Origin: Oscillospiraceae bacterium
Lineage (GTDB): Bacteria > Bacillota_A > Clostridia > Oscillospirales > Ruminococcaceae
Assembly: GCA_017414145.1 (NCBI GenBank)
Contig: JAFPQL010000215.1
Span: forward strand, 1-11,247
Direction of reading: 5' to 3'
Length of the DNA stretch: 11,247 nucleotides
Below the pieces are notes generated by a model. That model was not told the origin of the DNA. It was given only the letters and a program-made list of their open reading frames with translations, and did no database searches. A program made the position numbers and the translations under genes. Of the stretch, positions 1-6,259 are shown in pieces; position 1 is the first letter of the stretch; every line of letters begins with the position of its first letter.

Positions 1-29
1 GAATCTCAGGGCCATCGGGCACCTGATCC

Positions 30-506
30 TTGTCTTCACTTCTGACTGATCTTGAGCGGAGTCTGTATTTAAGGGATGGTATCCTGTATTTCGGCTGTAT
101 CCGGTCTGATGCTCAGATGAACGAACTGGAACCGGGTTACACCAAAAAAGTTATGCGTCCCGATGAAAACTGTTTCAGAGATACTTCAGATCCTGGATAT
201 GCACACCCGCTTTTTAACTATAACTATGATTATGAGCATAACGGCGCGGCACAGAATGCGTTGATTACGCGGTGCAATACCACCTTCGTTGACAGGAACG
301 AGGACGGTCTTCTGGACGGCGACTGGAATTTCGACGGCCTCAGAAACAGGAACGACTCTGCCTATTATTCTGCGGCCTGCTGGAAAACGGATCCTGTAAA
401 CTGCCCCAGCATTCCGCAGAATAACATGACATATTATCTCAAAAAGCTAATCAATGTCTGGGATATGTCTCCGGAAGAAGTCTATCAGGAGTGGAACTAC
501 AGCTGA
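30..506 (+). CDS. C-terminal part of a secreted transglutaminase/dockerin-like paralog, probably truncated or frameshifted
   Basis: This is the tail of a third member of the family found complete at 809-2176 and 2429-3931. The shared part is a calcium-loop module: D88-x-N90-x-D92-G93 followed by the 12-residue EF-type loop D98-W-N100-F-D102-G-L-R-N106-R-N-D109. It ends in a WDMSPEE tail matching WNMSPAE at the end of the 809 paralog. The stretch around residues 6-32 resembles the region just after the catalytic Asp of the paralogs (YF..., then MNELE against MDELH in the 2429 paralog). A TGA in the same frame at 24-26 cuts it off from any upstream coding sequence. The only in-frame starts are TTG at 30, with no Shine-Dalgarno sequence, and ATG at 117. 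In another frame bases 11-46 read GHLILVFTSD, weakly like the active-site His region, which hints at a frameshift. No signal peptide, repeats or complete catalytic domain are visible, so the fragment is unlikely to be an enzyme by itself. Family membership is well supported; whether the gene is broken depends on sequence to the left. Confidence 0.6.
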   Translation: MSSLLTDLERSLYLRDGILYFGCIRSDAQMNELEPGYTKKVMRPDENCFRDTSDPGYAHPLFNYNYDYEHNGAAQNALITRCNTTFVDRNEDGLLDGDWNFDGLRNRNDSAYYSAACWKTDPVNCPSIPQNNMTYYLKKLINVWDMSPEEVYQEWNYS

Positions 507-523
507 TTCCGCAAACGGTTCCC

Positions 524-561
524 AACAAAAACTGCCTCTGCAAAAAGCAGGGGCGGTTTTG
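524..561 (+). terminator. Intrinsic terminator after the first paralog fragment
   Basis: An 11-bp stem (531-541 with 547-557, including G-U pairs) closes an AAAAA loop and runs into TTTT at 557-560. An A-rich tract (524-530) precedes the stem, so it could also act on the opposite strand. It lies 18-25 bases past the stop codon at 504-506. Confidence 0.8.
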
Positions 562-587
562 CTGTCTGTGCGTGCGGACAATTCCTG

Positions 588-648
588 TGCAATTTATACA
601 AGATGATAGATTGGTTCCGCATACATCCCACAAAGTTTTCATTTCCGC
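588..648 (+). promoter_or_regulatory. Conserved upstream element, copy 1
   Basis: These 61 bases align without gaps to 2242-2302 upstream of the next paralog, with about 47 of 61 positions identical by hand count. The best-conserved core is ATGATAGATT, one variable base, then GTTCCGCAT, followed by ACAAAGTTT. Both copies end directly at the -35 box, at identical spacing. It may be an activator or operator site, an UP-like element, or simply recent duplication; the sequence alone does not decide. It is not obviously palindromic. Confidence 0.6.
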
Positions 649-677
649 TTGACAGAATTGTCCGATGCAATTATAAT
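649..677 (+). promoter_or_regulatory. Sigma-A promoter of the 809 gene
   Basis: TTGACA at 649-654 and TATAAT at 672-677 are separated by 17 bp, a perfect housekeeping consensus. Transcription would start near 684, giving a leader of about 125 nt before the ATG at 809. Confidence 0.9.
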
Positions 678-808
678 AAAGTTGCTGGAAACAAACGCTT
701 GCATCCGTTGCAGAACACACACAGCAACACATCACTTTGAAACCATGCCGCGGCAGTTCCCCCCAAGCGGCTGGCAATATTTTACCATATTAAAGGAGGA
801 TTTCTTTC

Positions 809-2176
809 ATGAAACTCGGCAAAACACTCTCCATTCTCTCGGCAGCCCTGCTGGGGCTCTCGGCGGCGGCCGTTCCCGTCACACTGTCGGATGCACCGGG
901 CAGCATCGTCGCGGAGGCGGCGGTATCCGGCGACTGGCAGTACACCGTTTCGTCCGGCAAGGCGACAATCACCGGCTACACCGGTACCGCGACAAGCATC
1001 ACGATTCCCGGTACGCTCGGCGGAAAGACGGTGGTCGCGATCGGTTCGGAAGCGTTCATGTCGAATCAGAAGCTGACCAGTGTTACCGTGCCCGCAAGCG
1101 TGACCGTGATTAGAGATTTCGCTTTTAACAGCTGCTCAAAGCTGAATACGGTCGAAGTCAAAGGTTCAGCGCACATTGAAGAATTGGCATTCGGCTACTG
1201 TACCGCGCTGACGAACGCGAAGCTGCATCAAAACTGCACTTCCGACGAAGGCGCTTTTAATGACTGCACTGCACTGACAAAGCTGAAAGGTGTCTCGGCG
1301 TGGAACTACAGCGTCGGCGGGCCGGTTCTGAACAGCAGCAGCGATATCCGGAAGCTGATCCGGAATAACTTTACAAAGAGCAAGAATGTCAAGTTTGTGG
1401 ATGATTATATCACCGCGCTCTGCAATTATGTCGTCGCGAGAGAAACCAGATCGTGGATGAGTGAGGCGGCAAAGGCGCGGCAACTGTTCCTTTGGTTGTG
1501 CGACAACTGTCATTTCGAGACAGACAACACGACTTTCCACAATGCTGAAAATCAGCTGTACAGCTCCGTCTTCCTGAGCTACGGTCTGGACGGCGAGGGC
1601 GAATCGGTCTGCAGCGGTTATTCAAAAGCCTATAAGATGCTGCTGTCAGCTGCCGGCATCGAGGCATATCTCGTCCGGTCGGATCTGAACGATTACGGTC
1701 TTTCTCAGGTAGATCTGGAATACTGGGGCACAGGCGGACATATGTGGAATCTGATCAAGGTAGACGGAAAATACTATGAGTGCGACGCCAGCAACGGAGA
1801 CAACGATCCCGCACGCAGATATCAGTATTTCCTGCAGACGGATTTTGAGATGTTCAGTATGCACAACAACTACTACAACAGCACGAAGGTGACAGGAGCA
1901 GGTTTAGAAAGCCATCCGTATCTGTCTGCAACTCTTTCAACAGGCCGAACGGGACTGAGCCAGTGTGTATACAGCTACAGCGATGCAAACTATGACGGCC
2001 TTCTGGACAGCGACTGGGATTTCAACGGGACTGCGAACTGGGACGATTATCTGATCTACAGCAAGATTTGCGCAGCGTGCAATGTCCCTTATATATCAAT
2101 TGATAACCAGCAGGACTTCCTGAACAATCTGGTGATCTGGAATATGAGCCCTGCAGAGTGGGCTCAGTCGTTCTAA
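809..2176 (+). CDS. Secreted LRR / transglutaminase-like / EF-hand (dockerin-like) protein, paralog A
   Basis: This 455-residue protein is predicted to be exported and to carry a papain-fold transglutaminase-like domain. The start at ATG 809 is supported by AAAGGAGGA at 792-800, 8 bp upstream. Residues 1-38 form a Sec signal peptide with a hydrophobic core at about 6-22 and a likely cleavage near A-E-A-A (35-38). Residues about 50-160 are BspA-type leucine-rich repeats (units such as LTSVTVPASVTVIRDFAF). The transglutaminase-like domain spans about 195-345, with triad Cys268 (ESVCSGYSKAY), His311 (GHMWN) and Asp326 (YECDAS). The C-terminus has DxNxDG at 392-397 running into one canonical 12-residue calcium loop (D402-W-D-F-N-G-T-A-N-W-D-D413), then a WNMSPAEW tail. 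Only one canonical loop is visible where a classical dockerin has two, so cohesin binding is uncertain. Domains of this family act as transglutaminases, proteases or peptide-processing enzymes; the substrate cannot be read here. The gene has its own promoter and terminator, so it is monocistronic. It is a close paralog of 2429-3931. Confidence 0.9.
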   Translation: MKLGKTLSILSAALLGLSAAAVPVTLSDAPGSIVAEAAVSGDWQYTVSSGKATITGYTGTATSITIPGTLGGKTVVAIGSEAFMSNQKLTSVTVPASVTVIRDFAFNSCSKLNTVEVKGSAHIEELAFGYCTALTNAKLHQNCTSDEGAFNDCTALTKLKGVSAWNYSVGGPVLNSSSDIRKLIRNNFTKSKNVKFVDDYITALCNYVVARETRSWMSEAAKARQLFLWLCDNCHFETDNTTFHNAENQLYSSVFLSYGLDGEGESVCSGYSKAYKMLLSAAGIEAYLVRSDLNDYGLSQVDLEYWGTGGHMWNLIKVDGKYYECDASNGDNDPARRYQYFLQTDFEMFSMHNNYYNSTKVTGAGLESHPYLSATLSTGRTGLSQCVYSYSDANYDGLLDSDWDFNGTANWDDYLIYSKICAACNVPYISIDNQQDFLNNLVIWNMSPAEWAQSF

Positions 2177-2197
2177 GCAAAATCCGTACTGAGCAAA

Positions 2198-2240
2198 AAA
2201 ACACCCGCGAACGGTTCAGCGCCGTTCGCGGGCAATTTTA
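2198..2240 (+). terminator. Intrinsic terminator after paralog A
   Basis: A perfect 11-bp GC-rich stem (2204-2214 with 2222-2232) closes a 7-nt loop and is followed by CAATTTTATT. A run of A residues precedes it. It lies 27 bases after the stop at 2174-2176. Confidence 0.9.
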
Positions 2241-2241
2241 T

Positions 2242-2302
2242 TGCAATATGACCAAAATGATAGATTCGTTCCGCATGAATCCTACAAAGTTTCAGATTCC
2301 TC
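2242..2302 (+). promoter_or_regulatory. Conserved upstream element, copy 2
   Basis: This is a gapless match to 588-648, ending directly at the -35 box as in copy 1. The core is ATGATAGATT, one variable base, then GTTCCGCAT at 2257-2276. No equivalent is visible upstream of the promoter at 4058, so the element is specific to the LRR/transglutaminase paralogs within this window. Confidence 0.6.
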
Positions 2303-2331
2303 TTGACAGCCCGTCCGCCGCTGACTATAAT
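2303..2331 (+). promoter_or_regulatory. Sigma-A promoter of the 2429 gene
   Basis: TTGACA at 2303-2308 and TATAAT at 2326-2331 have a 17-bp spacer, again a perfect consensus. The expected leader is about 90 nt. Confidence 0.9.
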
Positions 2332-2378
2332 AAATTTGCAATCGCAAATTCGTCACAGCAATTCATTCACGAAACCCC

Positions 2379-2399
2379 GCTGTTCCCGCAAGGAACGGC
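2379..2399 (+). promoter_or_regulatory. Hairpin in the leader of the 2429 gene
   Basis: GCTGTTCC (2379-2386) pairs with GGAACGGC (2392-2399) around a CGCAA loop, with one T-G wobble. It lies 13 nt upstream of the ribosome binding site. No poly-T follows, so it is not a terminator. It may stabilise the mRNA or do nothing. The 809 leader has a weaker GC-rich hairpin possibility at 746-776. Confidence 0.35.
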
Positions 2400-2428
2400 T
2401 CGGTATATAAAATAAGGAGGATTTCCAT

Positions 2429-3931
2429 ATGAAAAAGCACAGTCTCATCACAGTTCTGGCAGCCGCACTGGTCGGCGTCTCAGCAGCCGGCTTCCCCGCT
2501 GCGCCGGGTGAACCGGCCGGCATCGTCGCGGAGGCGGCGGAGTCAAACGGTTTTCAGTACACCGTTTCATCCAATCAGGTGACCATCACCAAATACACCG
2601 GCTCTGCGACAAGCGTTACAATTCCGGATAAAATCAACGGAAAAAAGGTCGTTGCAATCGGCGATAAGGCTTTTTGCACAGTGGTGCGCGAGTCATATTA
2701 TTATCCAATGAATATTACTTCTGTGACGATTCCGAACACGGTTAAAACAATCGGAGAAAAAGCGTTTTATCAGGCGCCGCTGACTGCTCTGACGCTCCCT
2801 TCCAGCGTGACATATGTGGGCATGGATGCGTTTTATCAATGTACAGCCATGAAAACGCTCCGAATTGACGGCGCGGCAGAGATTGGTTGCGATGCTTTTG
2901 AAAAATGTACTTCGCTGGAAAGTGCTCAACTGAATGCAGGATGCACTTCAGAAACACCGCTGAATTCTCCTTTTGATGGCTGTACTTCTCTGAGTAAACT
3001 GAACGGTCTGCCTGTGTATCAGATTGTTGGGGATGACAACGGCTATGGTTATCCGACCGTTACACCAAATCAGAATACACGAAATCTTCTGAAAAAACTG
3101 TTTAAAACAGCCGAAAATGTGCGGTTTGTCGAGAATTACTGCACCAAGCTCTGTGACTATGTTGTCGAATCAGAAACCAGATCGTGGATGAGCGACGCAA
3201 TCAAGGCGCGCCAGCTTTATGACTGGCTGATTCGGCACTGTCAATACGAGGATAAAAACGGTGCAGAAACCACTCATGACAGGGATAATCATGTTTATGC
3301 TTCTGTATTTCTCAGCTATGCACTGGATGAGCGGGGTCCCGGTGTCGGTGAAACGGTGTGCGAGGGCTTTTCAAAGGCGTACACCATGCTGCTGACCGCT
3401 GCAGGAATAGAATCATATGTGGTGCAAGCATATAATAAGACTCCTGGCGAATCAGCCCACGCTTGGAATATTGTAAAAGTGGACGGCAAGTATTATCAGT
3501 GCGATGTGACCTGGGATGACGGAAGCACGAATGCTTCCGGTACCATCACGCATTTTTATTTTCTGAAAACAGCAGCCAAGATGGATGAACTGCATGATTA
3601 CAGCTACAAGGCTGCTACTATTGATGCCGATCAAGCGGGGATGCACAAATATCTAAAAGCCAATGGGACGGCCGGCACGGCTGTTTTGAGCAAATGCACC
3701 AACACCTACAATGACGAAAACGCAGACGGCATTCTGGACTGCGATTTTGATTTCAACGGCACGGTCAATGTCATTGACAACTGGGTGCTGCAGCAGATCG
3801 GCCGCGGCGACATGACGCTTGACGGGCAGATTGAATGGATTGATACCGTTCTGTATAATGCGTTTATACGGGTCGGCACGCACGATTTCTGGCTGCGGCT
3901 TTGTCTCCAGTACAACATCTACGGCCTCTGA
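2429..3931 (+). CDS. Secreted LRR / transglutaminase-like / dockerin-like protein, paralog B
   Basis: This 500-residue exported protein has the same architecture as the 809 gene. The start ATG 2429 follows TAAGGAGGA (2413-2421) by 7 bp. Residues 1-37 are a Sec signal peptide with a likely cleavage in the shared IVAEAA segment. Residues about 50-170 are BspA-type leucine-rich repeats, including extra residues around 83-96 absent from paralog A. The transglutaminase-like domain (about 230-380) has triad Cys311 (ETVCEGFSKAY), His344 (AHAWN) and Asp359 (YQCDVTWDD). The C-terminus carries two 12-residue calcium loops: D439-F-D-F-N-G-T-V-N-V-I-D450 and D461-M-T-L-D-G-Q-I-E-W-I-D472, the latter followed by a helix-like VLYNAF. 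This pair is dockerin-like, which would suggest docking on a cohesin scaffold or another surface partner. Cohesin binding is inferred, not shown. The WNMSP tail of paralog A is absent; the last residues are aromatic-rich. It is flanked by its own promoter and terminator. Codon use in the middle (about 2690-3120) is more AT-rich than in the 4170 operon. Confidence 0.9.
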   Translation: MKKHSLITVLAAALVGVSAAGFPAAPGEPAGIVAEAAESNGFQYTVSSNQVTITKYTGSATSVTIPDKINGKKVVAIGDKAFCTVVRESYYYPMNITSVTIPNTVKTIGEKAFYQAPLTALTLPSSVTYVGMDAFYQCTAMKTLRIDGAAEIGCDAFEKCTSLESAQLNAGCTSETPLNSPFDGCTSLSKLNGLPVYQIVGDDNGYGYPTVTPNQNTRNLLKKLFKTAENVRFVENYCTKLCDYVVESETRSWMSDAIKARQLYDWLIRHCQYEDKNGAETTHDRDNHVYASVFLSYALDERGPGVGETVCEGFSKAYTMLLTAAGIESYVVQAYNKTPGESAHAWNIVKVDGKYYQCDVTWDDGSTNASGTITHFYFLKTAAKMDELHDYSYKAATIDADQAGMHKYLKANGTAGTAVLSKCTNTYNDENADGILDCDFDFNGTVNVIDNWVLQQIGRGDMTLDGQIEWIDTVLYNAFIRVGTHDFWLRLCLQYNIYGL

Positions 3932-3952
3932 TATCCCCGCGCAAAAAATCGG

Positions 3953-4009
3953 ACAGAAAACCCGCCCGCGACAGCTCTTGCACTGCCGCGGGCGGGTTCC
4001 TTTTTTATC
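3953..4009 (+). terminator. Strong intrinsic terminator after paralog B
   Basis: A perfect 12-bp GC-rich stem (3959-3970 with 3987-3998) closes a 16-nt loop that can itself form a short inner pairing, followed by TTCCTTTTTT. It separates the paralog family from the operon that starts at 4058. Confidence 0.93.
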
Positions 4010-4057
4010 CCTTTTTCGTAATCTGCGTGCCCTGGCAATGATATCCATAGCCGACAG

Positions 4058-4086
4058 TTGACAAAATTCGCGTTTCGTGTTATACT
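4058..4086 (+). promoter_or_regulatory. Sigma-A promoter of the 4170-11247 operon
   Basis: TTGACA (4058-4063) and TATACT (4081-4086) are separated by 17 bp. The expected transcription start is near 4093, with a leader of about 75 nt. It lacks the conserved upstream element of the two paralogs. It is the only convincing promoter seen between here and the end of the window. Confidence 0.85.
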
Positions 4087-4154
4087 GTAATTTGAATTTG
4101 TATGCACAGCAGGCAATCCCCTTCTGACTTCGCACTTCTGCTCGCGCTGTGCCG

Positions 4155-4162
4155 AAAAGAGG
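4155..4162 (+). promoter_or_regulatory. Ribosome binding site that fixes the start of the 4170 gene
   Basis: AAAAGAGG lies 7 nt before ATG 4170. An in-frame GTG at 4149 would extend the protein, but it sits upstream of this site and would place non-signal residues before the signal peptide, so 4170 is preferred. Confidence 0.75.
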
Positions 4163-4169
4163 TTTTGAT

Positions 4170-6245
4170 ATGCGATTGCGCACAACTGCTGCCGTATGGA
4201 TTGCGGCGGCGCTCTCCTGTGCAGTGACGGGTATGACCGCACAGGCGGAGGAATCTGACAGACATGGCTGGGTGACGGAAAACGGCAGACGGTACTATTA
4301 TGATTATGATGCGGACGGCGAAGCGGTGACCGGCGAACAGCAGATCGACGGCGTGCCGTATCTGTTCGCGCCGAACGGTGTGCAGCAGACCGGCTGGCAG
4401 ACCGTGGACGGCAGACGCTTTTATTACGACCGCAGCGGCGCCGCACAGTTCGGCTGGATTCGCTGGCGCGGCGGGGAGTACTACATCGACCCCGAAGCCG
4501 GCAAGCAGACCGGCAGAACCGTGACCGGTGAGGGCGTCTATCAGCTCGACGCCTACGGCACGCTGCAAACCGGCTGGATTCACACCGAGGAGGGGACATG
4601 GCGCTATGCGGGCGAATCCGCCATGCTCGCGTCCGGCGAGGTTCTGATCGGCGGACAGCCCTATCTGTTTGATGAAACCGGCGATCTTCAGACCGGCTGG
4701 CAGACGCCCTCTGACGGCGTCCGGCGGTTTTACGATCCCGATACCGCCCGCATCGGCAAGGGCTTTATCCGCGACAGTCAGACCGGAACCGTCTGCTACG
4801 CAGCGGACGATTACAGCCTGCTGACCGGCCTGCAAACCATCAACGGCAGACTGTACTGCTTTGACAGCAGCGGCGTCATGCAGACCGGATTTGTGACTGT
4901 CAGCGGCAGCACCTATTATTTCGACCCGAAGGACGGCGATGCGTGGCGCGGCGTGCATACGGTTGACGGCGCCGGATATCTGTTTGACAGCGAAACCTGC
5001 GTCATGCAGACCGGCCTGATTGAGCGCGGCAGCGTGCGCTTCTGCTATGCGGAAGACGGCAAAATGCTGACCGATGAATGGTACCGCACCGAAACCGACA
5101 GCTATTATTTCGGCGCGGACGGCTCCGGTCCTGTCGGCATGACCGAGCTGGACGGCAGCACCTACGCCTTTGACCGCGGCCGCATGATCACCGGCTTTCT
5201 GCGCTATCCGTCCGGCGTCCGGCTCTTTGGTGCGGACGGTAAAATGGCAGTGGGTCTGACCGAATTTGACGGCGAACAGTATCTGTTCAGCGCGGAGGGC
5301 ATCATGCAGACCGGCTGGCAGGAGACGGACGGCGGCACCCGCTTTTTCCGCGAGGACGGCAGCATGGCGACCGGCGTGACCGGCGTTGACGGCGTGCTGT
5401 ATCTGTTCGGCGGGGACGGCGCATTGCAGAGCGGCATGGCGGAGTTTGGCGGCGCATGGTATCTGTTCGGCGAAGACGGTACGGTTCTGACCGGCTGGCA
5501 GGATACGGCGGACGGCTCCCGCTATTTCGCGGAAACCGGTAAAATGGCGACCGGCAGAACGGTCATCGGCGGCGAGACATGGATTTTCGGCGATGACGGC
5601 CTGCGCGTCACCGGCGCATATACCGCTTCCGACGGCAAACAGTATTACTGCAAGACCGCCGGCAAGCCTGTGACGGGCTGGTTTACTGCGGACGGAAAGA
5701 CCCGCCATTACGGGACAACCGGTGCGATGACCGTCTCCGCGACCGTGGACGGCTATGTCATCGACGCCTCCGGCAATGCCAGAACGCAGAATGCCGTCAC
5801 GGCGGACGCGATCATCAAGGAGGCCGGCAAAAAGCCGACGGATCTGTTCCCGTCCTTCGTCAGCCGTTACCGCTATTCGCGCATCGAGCAGACCCGCCCC
5901 TATGAGACACTCCGGCAGGCGGGCTGGGAGAAGCTCATCACCTATCTGTTTGAAAACCGCAAGGGCGTTTGTTACTATCTTGCGGCGGCATTTGACTTCG
6001 TCTGCCAGCGTGCGGGGATGGAAACGCGCATCGTCCACACCGTCCATGACACCGGCGACCATTACTGGGTGCAGGTCAAGGCGGGCAGCGGGTGGCAGAA
6101 TTACGACCCGACCTACAAGGCCCGCAACAACATCGGCTGGAATGAGATCATCAAGCTCGGCAACTATAAGGTTCTGGGCTATATTACCGTGCGATATGAC
6201 GACCGCGGCACACTTGCCGGGGAAAGCTATCAAAAGAACAACTGA
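4170..6245 (+). CDS. Secreted choline/glucan-binding-repeat protein with C-terminal transglutaminase-like domain
   Basis: This 691-residue protein is predicted to be exported, held at the cell surface by repeats, and to carry a papain-fold catalytic domain. Residues 1-26 are a Sec signal peptide (MRLRTTAAVWIAAAL... ending in A-Q-A before EESD). Residues 33-539 are about 25 imperfect repeats of roughly 20 residues of the CW_binding/glucan-binding type, with the pattern G-W-x(n)-DG-x-x-YYF-x(n)-G-x-M-x-T. Such repeats bind choline on teichoic acids or alpha-glucans in known members; which ligand applies here is not readable. Residues about 555-690 form the transglutaminase-like domain, with triad Cys601 (KGVCYYLAAAF), His631 (DHYWVQVK) and Asp646 (NYDPTYK). 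Unlike the 809 and 2429 proteins the catalytic domain is at the C-terminus, and there is no LRR or EF-hand module. It is the first gene of the operon; the next gene starts 14 bp after its stop. Transglutaminase, protease and amidase-like activities are all possible for this fold. Confidence 0.9.
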   Translation: MRLRTTAAVWIAAALSCAVTGMTAQAEESDRHGWVTENGRRYYYDYDADGEAVTGEQQIDGVPYLFAPNGVQQTGWQTVDGRRFYYDRSGAAQFGWIRWRGGEYYIDPEAGKQTGRTVTGEGVYQLDAYGTLQTGWIHTEEGTWRYAGESAMLASGEVLIGGQPYLFDETGDLQTGWQTPSDGVRRFYDPDTARIGKGFIRDSQTGTVCYAADDYSLLTGLQTINGRLYCFDSSGVMQTGFVTVSGSTYYFDPKDGDAWRGVHTVDGAGYLFDSETCVMQTGLIERGSVRFCYAEDGKMLTDEWYRTETDSYYFGADGSGPVGMTELDGSTYAFDRGRMITGFLRYPSGVRLFGADGKMAVGLTEFDGEQYLFSAEGIMQTGWQETDGGTRFFREDGSMATGVTGVDGVLYLFGGDGALQSGMAEFGGAWYLFGEDGTVLTGWQDTADGSRYFAETGKMATGRTVIGGETWIFGDDGLRVTGAYTASDGKQYYCKTAGKPVTGWFTADGKTRHYGTTGAMTVSATVDGYVIDASGNARTQNAVTADAIIKEAGKKPTDLFPSFVSRYRYSRIEQTRPYETLRQAGWEKLITYLFENRKGVCYYLAAAFDFVCQRAGMETRIVHTVHDTGDHYWVQVKAGSGWQNYDPTYKARNNIGWNEIIKLGNYKVLGYITVRYDDRGTLAGESYQKNN
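4266..5786 (+). repeat. About 25 tandem cell-wall/glucan-binding-type repeats (coding)
   Basis: In-frame degenerate repeats of about 60 bp encode units such as GWQTVDGRRFYYDRSGAAQF and GLTEFDGEQYLFSAEGIMQT. Units starting with GW and carrying an RFY/YYF core tend to alternate with units carrying YLF. Spacing varies by a few residues, so the array is diverged rather than recently expanded. Confidence 0.88.
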
Positions 6246-6259
6246 AAGGATTTTGAACC

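Noticed and set aside
2158..2415. A short + strand open frame across the intergenic region
   Set aside because: It spans the terminator, conserved element and promoter between the two paralogs and has no supporting signals.
4038..4057. A third copy of the conserved upstream element before the 4058 promoter
   Set aside because: Only ATGATA matches, and at the wrong distance from the -35 box.
4149..4169. A GTG start extending the 4170 gene
   Set aside because: The GTG lies before the AAAAGAGG site, and the extension would disrupt a normal signal peptide N-terminus.
4266..5786. A CRISPR-like or recent tandem DNA repeat array
   Set aside because: The periodicity is in-frame and degenerate, with no identical direct repeats or spacers; it is explained by protein repeats.
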